Below, in pieces: positions 14,401 through 26,730 of a stretch of 64,000 nucleotides of DNA. The position numbers and the translations under genes are program-made. The notes under the pieces were generated by a model. That model did not search any database. It was not told where the DNA came from and worked only from the letters and a program-made list of their open reading frames with translations. How positions within the stretch are numbered: the stretch's first letter is position 1; each line of letters starts with the position of its first letter. This DNA comes from Glandiceps talaboti. Its lineage: Eukaryota > Hemichordata > Enteropneusta > Spengelidae. Location: positions 13,644,746 to 13,708,745 of the forward strand of contig NC_135555.1 of assembly GCF_964340395.1 (NCBI RefSeq), given 5' to 3'.

Positions 14401-17400
14401 CATTGCTAAGAGGCTACTTGCTGAAATAATGTTATTTTGACGATTTCCAAACATATTCACAATAATTCTTGTCCAAGCATGCAATTTTAATTAGGAAAGC
14501 ACACAGTGAGTTTGAATTGTTTTCAAAGCTTTTATCACAAGGGTGTCTAATGGCACTAACAGTTATGTAGGTTCAAAGTTTGTATTTATTATACAACACT
14601 TCAAATCCCCATTGTCAAGTTTTTCAAAACTACATCAATAGCAAAGTAATCTGCTAGTCTGTCTGATTGCATTGCCATGACAACTAATCTCAGATTTTAG
14701 TGAGTATTACTACACTCAATTGTTCTAGTAGTGAAACAACAATCGCTATCTGTATCTGCCATATGAAAACCACCCTTTCCTGTGTCTGACTTTTAAGCCA
14801 AGAATTTAGTTGATAATGGATACAAAGTGTTTCAAGCTGTTCAAGAAAAGTTACTGGCCAGGAAATAGTGTCTATATAATAGTGTCTCCTATTTGTACAA
14901 CCAACAGGAACAACTTTGATGTATGTTTTTTGTCATGACGAAATTTTTTTTGAGACTGAAATGTGCTGGGTAGACATTGGCATTTCAGCTATGCGTAAGA
15001 CCGGACTATAAACATATTTAGTTTTGATAAATGCTACCGGAAATTAGACCAAACATGTCAGCTGCAGTTTAAATGAGAAATTTGTAGCTCAGTTTTAAAG
15101 AATACATGTTATTGCTAGCTTTTGAAAGTTCTTAAAACTGCAAATTTATTTTTCAGATAAGTTTTTGAGCTACATTTCCTACTAAATTAGGAGGTTTTTT
15201 TTTTTTTTTTTTTTTTTTTTTGGGGGGGGGGTTCAGGTCTGACGTACACAAAGCATGTAGAGAGATGACAGAATGATTTGCAGAAACGAATGTTTAATTC
15301 AGTCACTGATGTTAACCTGAATGTAATGATTGAATACAGGCCTAGAAAAGTGTGTTGCTTCATTTCAATATCTGAATATTTCTCCACATGTTTAGAATTC
15401 TAAATTTTTTTAGGAACTGACATAAATTTATTTTTATCCACATTGCATAAGTTGATGAAGAGTTAGTTTAGAGTCTGTGCAAGAAGATATTGCCGAGATC
15501 AACCCAGTGAAGATTTACATAAAAGCTCAGGAACAGTTAGTTGGCAATGGCTTTTGTTTGGCAGGATTTGGCAGATCTCAGCCACTGGGTGCAAGGTCAC
15601 ACACGTTGTAGAAAGTAAAAAATAAAACTAAAAAAAAATTTTTTTGCTAAAAAAAAAGTCACAGAGTTGGAGAAAATTGATTTAAAAAATTGTCAAAGTT
15701 AAGAACTGCATGTAGTGGTGATTTTGATGACTACTGTACTGGTATGAAGATTATTAAGTGAGATGAATTCTTATCTTTTGATTCAGAAAATATGAAGAGG
15801 GAAAGTGAAAAAAAACAAAGATCCACATCATGCTACTGTAGAAACAGAATTTTGAACATTCTGGTGTCAGTATAGGCAATTGTGTTTTTTGATTGACAGC
15901 AACGAAACTTTCAACTTCTCCAGGAGAGATTTGTCGTACCACACAGTATTGTAATTTAGTGAATGTTTTCATAGTTTGAAGTGTTCTATGTGGTACAATT
16001 ACAAAATACAGCATTAGAGAGAGTACTAGAATGACACACACATAGTTCTGATTGTCAGTTCATGTGCGATACTCGTGTCTTGTTTTGTACGGTAATGGCT
16101 TTGTGGTGACCTCTCTGCCACCCCATTAAGATTTTAAGATTGGGTTAAATACCTAGGGGCTGTCTCAATACTTAGCAATGATCAAGTTATACACAATCAG
16201 ACAACATGCATATTTTGTTTCTAATTCCCTGTTGGCTGACAGTCTATCTGAACGGTGCATTTAACAGGGCTATTTTGTTACGATTCCAATGTTGGGAGAC
16301 AGGCGATCTGAACAGTGCTATTAACTGGATATTCTTGTAGTTTGATACTTCAAGTATCTGAATGCCACTATTTAAGTGGGATAGTTTGCGTTAAGTACTC
16401 TAAGATCTGAGACACATCACCTGTTTGACATATACACTCACGGAGTTGTATAGTCTAGAGGGGTTTTATAAATCACATCAGAATTTGTCAGCTACACATG
16501 TCAATACTTTATATTCTTTGTTGCGGTATTTAGTCAAGTTTCATCAGATTGTTCATTCCTGTTTTTGGACTGTGATTTAAAAGGGCTCAGGTTGAGTTTG
16601 CACATTCCGCTAACAGTGCCTGGAAAGGATTTTTAATACCATCATAGCTTACACGGATATTTACATTGAACTAGAATAGTATATTGAGGTTTTAAGTATG
16701 TATTTTCACTTGCATAAAAAAACTTGTAAACATAGCTTATGTCTATAAACAAACAATTTAGAGTAAAGGTGTTTCTTGATCATTGGTCAAAATTGACAGT
16801 TTATCAAGTTAGGATTTGGGCAACAATTTTCTTCTTTTAGTTTGTAAATGAGTGAGCGAGTTAGTGAGTTAGTGAGTGAGTGAGTTACTCTGTTTGTGTG
16901 TTATGAACTTGTGTGTTTGTATTTCTTTGTAAGACCTTCAACTTTAGGTGATCTTGTGGGAAAGATAGGAAAAACTTCCTGTATTAGTGTCAAAGCTTTG
17001 CTGTAGACTTGTTCTAAACATACTTGAAACAGGTTCTTCTAACTTTCGTTCCAAATCATCCCTTGAACAGAGCAGTACAAATTTTGTATATCCAGTATAA
17101 TTGGATAATCTATAGTAATCCCTCATGGCTCAACAAAGTCTACTAATCCTTGGCTTCATATTACCCCCTCCCCCCATCCCCCAAATACAGATACATAAAC
17201 TTGACACTAAATAGTGGGGCTTTAGATTACCCCTGATGTAGATACATAAATTTGATACCACATAGATTGGACTTCGATTACCCCCCAATGTAGTTACATA
17301 AATTTGATACTAAATGGAGTCAGCCGCAAGTCTTGTTGCGGTAAGGTTTGCCACTGGTACATGTTGTCACAGAGCTATTGAGTTTGACCTTGTCCTGTAC

Positions 17401-20400
17401 CTGGATAGTCTCTCATTACTTCTTGAACAGTCGCCATACTGTGTTGTGATAGCTGCAACAATTCACTCATACAGTGCAATTAGGGATTCGGTATCTTAGT
17501 AGGTATACGATATCAAAAGGTCGTATTCATGCAGCCATCAAGTAGAGACAAATGGGGATTGAAAACAAAAGTATCGTTATATTCTAGAACGCAAAAAAAA
17601 AAACGTGTACTGCTTCCAAAAACAATCAAATTTGACATGATCATACTTGATGTGGTCAAGTCAAGTGGGTGGGCAAGGAGGCATCTGTGAAGCAAGTAAA
17701 CTGTAAAGGAAAATCAGAAATTCATATATAATTACTCTCGAATCGTTTACGTTTATGCCTGAAAGAATAACAGAAAATAGCTTCATCTTTACATTTTACA
17801 AGAACATGATTTTTGCATGTTGTATGATATTTTGATAAATTGTCTTTTATAAATACATGGATGGATGTAGAACACAGCATTTTTAAAACAAATTGTGAAG
17901 AAAATGAATTTGTGTTCACAAAGTACGACAGACTTCAAATTAAGGTTTACCGATTTTTGTTTTGAAGTTTTATAGTTTATGAAAAGTAAAATGGGGGCGA
18001 TTACAAATTATGAAAATACTCCTTGCCCTCCCTTGGTAAAGACTCAGTATGTATTCTTCTGTGGTAATGAATGACTTGACTTCAGTGGCATGTTCATTCT
18101 CTAGGTCAGCTTACAATGGCCGCTTGTCACAATGAAGTGGTACATTCATTTTCTTTATATTGGTATGAATTATGAGGCACTATACATTCCATGTATTGAA
18201 TAGAACAAAGAGTAAGTTGTAAAGCAGATCAAGTTCAATATGTGTGACTGCAGTGGTAAGCACGTCACATCTTTTAGCAGGTATAGAAGTGACTATTAAA
18301 GCCATTGTCGGCCTCTTTCCACAACGAACTTGTTTGTTAGAGTTCAGTATGTGTGACTGTAATGGTAAACACATCACATCTTTTAGCTGGTATAGAAGGC
18401 ACTATTAAAACTATTGTCGGCCGCATTTCATAACAAACTTGTTGTGAGAGTTCAATAAGTGTCACTGTAGTGACACATATCTCTTAGCTGGTGTGGAAGC
18501 AGCCTACCTGTAGACTTGAGAATAGCTATCGCTACACTATTCCACTATCCTAACTCACATTTTGTACTTTTGAATTAGAATTCCCATATGGAGTGAAAAT
18601 TCAAAATGTCAGTTAGAATACTGGAATAGTGTAGTGATCGTCGTTCTCTAGTCTACAGGTAGGCAAGTGTGGAAGTGACTATAAAATCATTGTTGGCCAC
18701 TTTTCACAACAAACTTGCTAAAGTTCACTATGTGTGGCTTGTGGTAAACACAATATCACATCTTTTAGCTGGTATGTGGCCATTCCACTACCATTGTTGA
18801 CCACTTTTCTAAATGGACTTGCTCAAGTTCAATCTATGAGACTATGGTGGTAAACATACCACATTTTTTAAAGCTGGTATGGAGGTGGCCATTCCAATCA
18901 TTGTAAGTGAAATTAGTCCGCTATCAAATACATCAAAGTCATAAAGGTGTCAAGGCCTGAAAACAATTACCAGTAATTGCATTGTATTTTGTGTAACTTG
19001 AAAGTTTTTATCTTGTCAGGATTTGTAGACTAGCATTCACACTTTTCAATAAGAGGATTGACAATTTTTGTCTTAGCTGTGATTCATGGTCTGCATTCAC
19101 ACAATTAATTAGGGTTCCTAAATCAAGTCTTTGTGTGGTTTGGAGGCTGTGTATGTAAATTGATTTGATGTATACTGATGTGGTTAAAGTAGACCGAAGG
19201 ATTTGTTGTTGTGGGTATTCTTTTAAAGCCACACTAGCTGTAACTTGAGTGTCATTTTTTCAAACTGACAACCAATGATTTCTTAACTGAAAATTGTTAA
19301 AATTCTAATAATGAGACATTGTAAATGTTAATTAGAGGTCAGTTTTATTCAAAAGTAGTATAGTAAGAGGTCCAAATCATGATCTATATAGAGGTGCTGA
19401 TTTTTGGGTGTTGACCCAAAAATCAATTTGATTGGATTTCTTGTACCATATTATGTGTTTGGCTACACAAATCTGTTTACCCACAGGCGATTCAATGCTG
19501 TTCAGGGTGTACAATATTATAAGTAAGTCATATCTAACAAAGCAGTTTCCCCCAAAAAACCAAACCCTGTCACAGTTGCAGCTAGTGCAGCTTTAAAGTT
19601 GAATCACTAGTATTTGTGAATCTTTCACAGGAGTGTGTGTGCCAGCAACAACAAATCTGTCTGTCTATCATTAGTACTGACATTAAACATTTACTTCTAC
19701 TGTTTGTTCAGGCCCAGATGAAATCTTTGACTCCAGCGCTGAAAGAAAAAGTGTGAACTATTTTGTCTTACGAGTACATGCCAATACAAGTTTTGTCCCT
19801 GTGAAAAGATTTGTGTAAGCCTGACTGCACATACATGTAACTCATTAATTTCATTAAGGCTGAAAACAGGACAAGTAACAGATGAAAAATAATACAGTAA
19901 CAGGTCGAAATCATGGGGGGGGGGGGGGGGGGATTGAAAAGTTTAAATACATCAGACTTTAATAATCAAAATTTCCAAATTCATGAGTTGCCTTATGTTG
20001 TGTTGCCCAGTAAATTTACATAATTTCCACACATGAAAGTTTACAAAAAAAATGCCTTTTTATTTCCTGGAGTGGCATTCCCCTTTAATTATGGCTATAA
20101 GTTTTGTGACATTTTTTCACTTCTTCATTTTCATTTCAACATAATTGTCCATCTTAGTGCATAGTGATATGGACAGACCGAATATGAATCTTTAGTACAA
20201 AATAGGCACTTTAAATCTATTCTTCTGGAGAAAGCGTTTTCTTTAGACAGGCTATGGACAATATAACATTTCAAGTTGTATATGCCAGGGTCAGGTTTTC
20301 ATATTAGAGTTAAATCTAATCAGGGAAGCCATAAGGATTACATAGGATTATTCTTTTGTTCTGGACCAACTTTTTGTAAACTCTACCAGACAACTGTTTT

Positions 20401-22541
20401 TCTCCCCTAAATATTAATTCTAATGGGAACTGCATGGGCCTTGAATTATAAGTTCAAAATTACAACAATTTTTTTTTTTAAATCAAAAATAAGATTATTG
20501 ATGTCAGTTTTATAGTTTAGAGTTTATTTATTTTCAAAAGTTTTTCTGTCATTTATATATTTCAGGTCCAATAACTCTGACCAATGACCAAAATCCTGAC
20601 TTCTCAGGACTGGATAGAACACTAATATCGTTTCTGGAAGACAATGAATATACAGGAGCAACTATTGGTATCGTGAGTAATGGCAGATTGGTGTATACAC
20701 AGGGCTATGGTCATACTGTAGATGGCTCTGACATGCTGCCATCCAAACTACTGCACTCCTCTAGCATTTCCAAGTCTATTACAGCAGTGGGTATCTTGAA
20801 ACTGGTACAAGAAAACAAACTTGGACTTGATGAAAGTGTATTTGGTGATAGCGGCATCCTGTCACATTTACACTTGGCAAAGCACCATCAGATAACAGAT
20901 CCAAGGATATATGAAATCACAGTCCGGTACCTATTACAACATTCCGGAGGTTGGTACCATCGCGACGATCCTGTTTATGATGCAGTGCTCAATAAAATCC
21001 ATCTATCACAAGGGTCTGATAATGCTGAAGCAATGGATATCCGTGGCAACCAATCTCCAGACAACTTTATCAAATATATGATAACGCAACCACTTGATTT
21101 TACACCCGGAACAAAATATCAGTATTCAAACTTTGGGTATTTAGTTTTAGGACGTGTTATTGAAGCTGTGACAAAAAGAAAGTACAAAACGTATATCACA
21201 GATGAGATTCTGACTCCACTTGGTATGTGGCAAACTCAGATTGGGCCAATGGAACATGATCATACTTCTTCAAATCTCAAATTTGATGCCTTAGCAGGAA
21301 GCGATTTAGCTGATCGTCAAAGCGCCTACGAATTCTTAGATTCTGCATTGGGATGGTACTCGACAGTCTATGATCTGCTGAGATTCAGCGAGAAAATACC
21401 TTCCATCTTAGTACCAGAAAGTTTACAAAATATGCTTGAACGTCCGTTCATAAATGAACACTCCAACACTTGGCACGGGTTAGGTGTTCACATCAACATT
21501 CATAACTCCTGGTGGCAGACTGCTGACACTCACGACAACGAATTAATATTGTATAATCAAGCTATGTCCACACAGCAAGGAAGACATGTACAAAAAACCG
21601 TGGAAAGTTACGTGATTATGTTGAGTCAGAACAACAGAAAAGACATTCGTAAGTTGATGACTAATGCCATTAATACTGTTCAACATTGGCCAGATGAAGA
21701 CTTGTTTACAACCGACTGTGCCGACTCTATTCATAGGGTGACAGACGGATCGGTCATTCTAATGAAATACAGACTAGCTGAACATCAGATACAAGCCTAC
21801 GGTGCTGCATTAGCATATTACAAATTTTACCCCATCTGGATCAATGGACACATCATAAAAGGAAACACTTATTTCAGTGTTATTTTTCAGCAAAACCCCC
21901 AAAATGAAGAAACCATCGAGGTATTCTATGATCTCGATAATTATAAAGTCAATGAAATAATTTCTACCAGGCCGCTGAGTTCTCCTAATGTTCAATATAT
22001 GACAAGCTATGTGAGTCACAAACACAATGGACACATACATTATGTTGTAGTAGTTGGTAGCGGAGGAAACGGCGGTAAGCATATCAACTGGCATGAAAAG
22101 TTAGGAAAATATGAACAGAGACTAGCAGAGGTGAAGGAAAATGGACAAGTACCGGTAGTTCAAACCGTGAAAAATCACAACGGACAGAATTATGTTACTG
22201 TGGTGGTTGAAGACAAAAAGGTTTCAAATTGGAAATCCTATACCAACATCTCTATGCATAGCCTTGACGGTCTAATCAAACAAAACGCAAAGGCACTGAG
22301 AACTCTGTTTTACTTAGACGCAAGAACAGAAGAAGAAGATGGTGGTGTGAAATTTTCTGCTGTCTTTTGCCAACAGAAATATGCAGACTGGCTTGTACAT
22401 GTAAAATTATCTGAATCACAACTCAAAGAAGAAATTCACAAACTTAAAGGTTTAACGTACAGTCCAAAAATTGTTGTTGGTTACGAGATGAAAGGAAAAA
22501 CGTACTATTCAGTAATGTGGGGAAAGCCTAGCGGCAGATAA
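8402..22541 (+). CDS. Secreted serine beta-lactamase/PBP-like protein with C-terminal polyglycine-hydrolase-type repeats
   Basis: Two exons, 8402-8501 and 20566-22541, join in phase (G|GT, donor GTGAGT, acceptor TTTCAG) to give 691 residues. Exon 1 encodes two Met, a Lys at 12 and a hydrophobic run through CCCCLKLG, which looks like a signal peptide; the product is therefore probably secreted. Residues about 45-400 are a class C beta-lactamase/penicillin-binding fold: SISK (S100, K103) is the S-x-x-K nucleophile motif and YSN (220-222) the second box. The third box, usually HTG or KTG, aligns with WWQTAD, giving Q-T-A at 351-353, so activity may be altered or lost. Residues about 435-691 hold roughly five degenerate units of 45-50 residues (helix, then strands ending like YFSVIF, YVTVVV, YYSVMW). 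They resemble the repeats (BTRD1 in Pfam, from memory) beside the lactamase-like domain of fungal polyglycine hydrolases. Substrate unknown. Exon 2 is firm; exon 1, 12 kb away, rests on phase and the signal peptide. Confidence 0.75.
8502..12299. other. First part of the 12-kb intron
   Basis: AT-rich sequence without a coding exon that I can support. A short CG-richer patch at about 8700-8800 contains a CCCAG/GTACG junction and could hold an alternative 5' exon or promoter, but nothing else backs this. Confidence 0.45.
12300..13440. repeat. Degenerate ~50-bp minisatellite in the intron
   Basis: Over 20 diverged units, each built of ACCAGGTGTACCCCCAGGG, a GGTAATTTACATATA segment and an AATTATAGTCT segment. 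Identity is highest between about 12600 and 13050 (AGTGGTGGTATGTAATTTAC units) and falls outwards. Every unit has CAG/GT in its core, so the array carries many weak splice-like sites. Confidence 0.9.
13783..13870. mobile_element. Small foldback element related to 13940-14031
   Basis: The left part (ATGTCTATGTTGCTGGATCT then GTAAC) is an imperfect inverted copy of the right part (GTCACAGATCAGTGATGTAG then ACAAT). The arms resemble those of the next element. Confidence 0.5.
13940..14031. mobile_element. 92-bp foldback MITE with 8-bp target duplication
   Basis: Two arms of about 34 bp (13943-13976 and 13996-14029) are inverted copies with a few mismatches, sharing CAGTGGA, TGTGACTCT and CTACA. 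The direct repeat TGAATCAG flanks them at 13932-13939 and 14032-14039. An 8-bp target duplication fits a hAT-type origin. No coding capacity. Confidence 0.75.
14040..17158. other. Middle of the 12-kb intron
   Basis: No exon seen. It contains a T33-G9 homopolymer junction near 15196-15230, a two-unit ~75-bp tandem repeat at about 16213-16335 (GGTGCATTTAACAGGG / AGTGCTATTAACTGG) and GAGT-rich tetranucleotides near 16850-16890. Confidence 0.5.
17159..17316. repeat. Three-unit ~60-bp tandem repeat
   Basis: Three units share ATTACCCC, a GTAGATACATAAA-like block and TTGATACTAAAT. Divergence between units is moderate and the first unit has a longer C tract. Confidence 0.75.
18180..18905. repeat. 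Degenerate ~108-bp tandem repeat interrupted by a MITE
   Basis: Five units begin near 18233, 18341, 18450, 18724 and 18826 with GTTCAATATGTGTGACTG-like sequence, followed by CACATCTTTTAGCTGGTAT and ATTGTCGGCC-like blocks. The gap between the third and fourth units is filled by the foldback element at 18500-18666. Confidence 0.8.
18500..18666. mobile_element. ~165-bp MITE inserted in a tandem repeat unit
   Basis: Terminal inverted repeats start GCCTACCTGTAGACT (18502) and end AGTCTACAGGTAGGC (18664); pairing continues inward to CTACACTATTCCA/TGGAATAGTGTAG. GTGTGGAAG is present on both sides (18491-18499, 18667-18675) as a probable 9-bp target duplication. Confidence 0.8.
19223..19603. mobile_element. 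~380-bp TIR element (TTTAAAGC family)
   Basis: The left end TTTTAAAGCCACACTAGCTG and the right end CAGCTAGTGCAGCTTTAAAG are imperfect inverted repeats of about 27 bp. The interior is AT-rich without a long ORF. A related element lies at 22880-23545. Confidence 0.65.
19604..20565. other. Intron end before the large lactamase exon
   Basis: No exon found. A poly-G run lies at about 19916-19932. The sequence ends in the pyrimidine-rich acceptor TTTATATATTTCAG immediately before 20566. Confidence 0.5.
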
Positions 22542-22879
22542 AACCATATTACAGTGGATGTTTCACTTGAGGGGAAGAAAAGTTAATGTTTTTTTAGACC
22601 AAAGTGAGAATCACTCGCTCCATAAATTAACTGCAGTTGTTTAATATGTATATTTTTGTTTTTATGTTAATTGTATATTCTGTCCTAAAATATTAGGACT
22701 TGGGGATATATTTCATGTACAATTTTTATTGGGATATCTACTCGAACGTTTTTCTAAAAAAATATTGACATTTGAGTAATTTTTGACAGAAGTTGTACAA
22801 TTTTTGTGAGTTCTTCAAAAACAATAACTTATAATCCTAAAGAGATATAGTGTGACGTAAAGTCATTGTAGCTGTAATT
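22542..22879. other. 3' flank of the lactamase-repeat gene
   Basis: AT-rich sequence, presumably 3' UTR. I found no canonical AATAAA in the first 300 bases, so the poly(A) site is not placed. Confidence 0.4.
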
Positions 22880-23545
22880 TTATGACTTAAAGCCACCATA
22901 GCTGTAATTTTTAGCCAATTTCTTAGTCTTAGTATTCAGTGAGATAACTCACTGATGTTCTTCTGCTAGCTTTAGTATGTTCTAAGGCCAAATTATAAAG
23001 TGTTATAATGTGGCCAACTAGACGTTATTGTCTTGTGAAAATAATTTCTGCTCCATACCTGAAAATCAAAACTTACAAACTTCCATGCTAGATACTATTC
23101 CCCAATATCTTTCTTCATTTAGCTGAAGAAAATGAGTGACCTAAGGGGCCTTGTCATTATGAGTTGGAGACGAGTAGCGACAAAAGCCCTGTCATGAGTA
23201 TTTTGTGATGGAATGAAGAAAAACATTGGAGAATATGCCTGTGCAAGCTTGAAATATAATGGTGATTCTCAACAACATATTTCAAACTATGACATAGACA
23301 AACTTTTTGTGACATAGAACAACCAGGGTATATGGTTAATTCCATATTTCCTGTTCAAATGCATACAACTTGGCTTGTTCATGTTATAATAGCAGATAGG
23401 ATATGGCGTGAGTAAGGGGCTTGTATTACTCATCATGGAGGCAACAGTAAAGACTCCCTGACAATTTTATGAGATGTTCTTCATAAAGTTTTGATAGAAA
23501 TTAAAACAACAGGAAAGTTATAGCTACTATGGCTTCAATATATAG
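22880..23545. mobile_element. ~660-bp TIR element (TAAAGCC family)
   Basis: The left end TAAAGCCACCATAGCTGTAA (near 22888) pairs with GTTATAGCTACTATGGCTTC (near 23517). The left terminus is itself partly repeated (GTAAAGTCATTGTAGCTGTA just upstream). Likely a larger relative of the element at 19223. Confidence 0.55.
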
Positions 23546-25150
23546 TTTGTATATCAATCAATCACTATGTACAGCATGGTGTGCAAAACTTATATCAAGT
23601 AATTTTTTTTAAAATGTTAAATTGAGGTGTACGACAATTTCACTAGTGGATAGCCAAAACATTCAGTTGGAAATCCACAAGTGACAAGGTGGTAGGGTTG
23701 ATTTTTACAATGATATGTTATAATCAGGAAAACATTTCTGATGTTAAAGCATTACGACAGAGTGATCTACATAACATTACATTTGTTGTGTAATGCGATC
23801 AATCCATAATTTAGTAGGCAATCCATATGCAATTCATCTTATGTAGTTAAGACGTGGAATTAATAATACCGTACAAGTATGGAAGAACAATTAAAGTTCC
23901 ATACAAATAAAGATGTCAAATACTTTTAAGTAAATTCTGGTTCCTAATATGCATTTACCACTGCCAAAGAACTGTGTTGTCAGACATCTTAACTTTTGGA
24001 TGACATAAGTTACCACTGTCCTCAGGGAAGCACACTGCACCTTAGTCATACTCCCACCGTTGGTGGCGCTCTTCACAAGCAGAGCACCACCAATGGTCAG
24101 GTTTTGTAGACCAATGTCTTAAAGAGTTCCCATCGTGCCAATAAAAGAACATAGTGCCAAAAGTAATTCATTTGACTGACAATGAAAGAGATGTGCCCAA
24201 ATTCAATGAAAGATTTAAAAATAACGTTAAATGCACAACGTTATTGAATGGCATCATATATCCCAGAAATGTATTGATAAGACTGCTCGTAACATTTTTC
24301 ATATTATCTTGATCACAGTGGTAGAGAGACTGTGACTTTGTGAAATTGATAGTTACAATATATAGTATGGTTCCCTAACATTATCTTTGTCCATACCCAT
24401 ACAGAATCTCCTTTTTGGATGCATAGAACTAAAAAGTACCTGTAAAAAAAAGTTGAAAGTTTATAGGTATTATTGAAGGCACCATTTTAAAATGTCAAGT
24501 TGTGTGGCTCCCGATGACAACGACATCATAAACTCATAAACTGCAACATTGTGGAATGAAGACTCAAAAACACAAAGAATTCTGATTTTCTTTTTATTTG
24601 CACTGAAAATCAGTGTATGAATATCTAGAAATGGCAAATTATATAATACAAATGGAAATCTCTTTCGGATAAAAAGTGATGTATCTAGTTTAGACTGCAA
24701 GATACGGTGTGTTGTTCAGCCATACCAGGCTTGTCTGTATCTTACAGATCTAGTTCTGCTGAGGTAATTACAAATATAACAAAAGCCACATGTATAGAAA
24801 GTGGTTGTATGACAAATCAGATATTGTATTTTGACAAAAATTGTGACCGATGACACATTGACATCATAAATTGACAGTATCTTTTGAAAAAGTAATTAGA
24901 ATTTTCAATTTAGAGGTAATAGGAACAAAAATCTGAAACCATAAAACTATGTATTTAAATATTAAACTTAGCTTTTATTAGCGGCAAACATTATTACAAT
25001 AATAGCATATATGTCTCAAAGTGCAAATGCACCAATATGCAAATTTGACGAAACAAAAATAAAGAAGATTATTCGACAAATATACCGATCAGTAAGCTAT
25101 TTCAAGATTAGACAGAAAGTTGTGTCATAATTTACGACACTGGTAATCCA
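23546..25150. other. Intergenic stretch without a recognised gene
   Basis: AT-rich; no supported exon. A short GCTCT/AGAGC inverted motif at about 24068-24090 was the only local structure noticed. Confidence 0.5.
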
Positions 25151-25463
25151 GCCTTCAGTTTACTAAGATAGACACAAACTAAATCTATTTGTTCTTCAAT
25201 GTGGTAGATTACATACGTTGGTGATAGCGGTTCTTCTGTTGTGCGAATCTAATCACCCTGAGATCAAGATAGTGTAAACACTGGAAGTCCCTAAACAGTA
25301 ATGCAAGTTCCTGAAACTCGGAGATAAACTTGTTTTCAGCGACTCCTCCCTACTGAGACTATAATAAAACCAGTGTCCATACAATAGCTTATCACTGTTG
25401 TATCAACATGTTGCAACGATAGTTTTAGTTTGTGTCTATCTTTAATAGAAAACTGAAGGCTCA
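25151..25463. mobile_element. ~310-bp foldback element
   Basis: AGCCTTCAGTTT-ACTAAGATAGACACAAACT at the left (from about 25152) is matched by the inverted sequence at 25424-25462 with a small insertion. Parts of the same element (TAGTTTTAGCTTGTGTCTAC near 26234, GTTTACACTATCTTGAT near 26155) recur rearranged to the right. Confidence 0.7.
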
Positions 25464-25489
25464 ACTACTAGGTAATAATTTCAGTAGTC

Positions 25490-25630
25490 ATTATCTCATG
25501 ACTTAAACCATTTCCTGGATAACTGGGAAAGAAAGACTAATAAACTACCAATAGTCAGACTCACTATCTCCTGACGACCTAGTCTTCCCACATTTAACTG
25601 GGAAGAGAAAGACCACTAAATTACCTCAAC
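25490..25630. repeat. Two-unit ~70-bp tandem repeat
   Basis: Two units share ATCTC(A/C)TGAC, a CATTT(C/A)...AACTGGGAA block and GAAAGAC(T/C)A. Diverged. Confidence 0.6.
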
Positions 25631-26314
25631 AACTTCCAATTCCATGTATTCCTTCATGAAATACTCCAGAGAATGGATAATTAAATAAAATGGGATTCAA
25701 TCAATCAAAAGTGTATGTGTCATGTGTGATTTATTACACATCTTTCAAATCTAAACTTGTTTTGTCCGACTAGGAATTACTTGTGTACAAACAAATATCC
25801 CCTTGGGAGAAAGAGTAATAATTTGCTTATTACTGATATATTGTTTTGATCAATTACCCAGCCAGACCACCGAAGGTAAGTTATACTAAAAAACAGCACC
25901 ATTTCAGTGGGTCAAGCATTTTCAGCAATGCCAGGAAGGTACAACAATGGCAGATCAACTATCAAGGAACTAACACAGACATTGACCTAAGACCATAGAC
26001 ATCTTTCATGTAGTGTAGGGTCTGTGCACAGACACACACAATGATATACATGATATATGCTATCAACGAACACTGATGTAATATACAGATAGTAGGGCAG
26101 CATTTCTGTTTATAGGTTTTACTGAAGTGTGGTGGCACATTCACCTCATTCTGTGTTTACACTATCTTGATTACATAACTAAGGCACCTCTATCACTATC
26201 ACTCACAAGTGTAATTCACCACAATCAGTAACAATAGTTTTAGCTTGTGTCTACCTTGGTTTTTCGATAGCACATTTCCTCACTCATAAGATTGTATAAA
26301 CTCTATATCATCCC

Positions 26315-26424
26315 TATAGCCTGTAAGATACATCATGCCATTCTGCCCTCACCAGCCTCCTCTCATTGTGATAGGGGTTGACCGATATGTGAGGGCACCC
26401 CATCATGGCATACCTTGCAGACTA
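26315..26424. mobile_element. ~110-bp MITE, GCCCTCAC family, copy 1
   Basis: The ends TAGCCTGTAAGATACATCAT and CATACCTTGCAGACTA are inverted, with inner GCCCTCACC/GTGAGGGC arms. A second copy at 53013-53120 is co-linear over its whole length. No clear target duplication here. Confidence 0.7.
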
Positions 26425-26730
26425 AAAGTTGGTATGAATAACCATATATATCTGAAATAAACTAGAATTTTCCAGTAAAGTTAAATTTCACGTGCACATA
26501 TGCTACATACATGTATTATGGAAATGCATCATCCAGCATGACTTTCCTTGGTCTACGTGATTCAAGAGTTGTTGTTTCAGAAATACAAAGAGTCAAATTA
26601 CTCATTTCACAGGTAAAGTCCCCTTTGTGGTTCAAAGTACAGAATACCAGTAACAGCAAATGCAGCTCTATGAAATACCAGTCAGTCTGTAGTTTGTAAA
26701 AGTAATAGTTTATATGCTCTCACAGCTTTG

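Noticed and set aside
19700-19800. Possible extra exon of the lactamase-repeat gene after TTTGTTCAG
   Set aside because: It has an early stop (GTGTGA) in the needed frame, and exon 1 joins exon 2 in phase without it.
21543-22094. Minus-strand frames of 63 and 94 codons
   Set aside because: Antisense shadows of the large lactamase-repeat exon, which has strong domain evidence.
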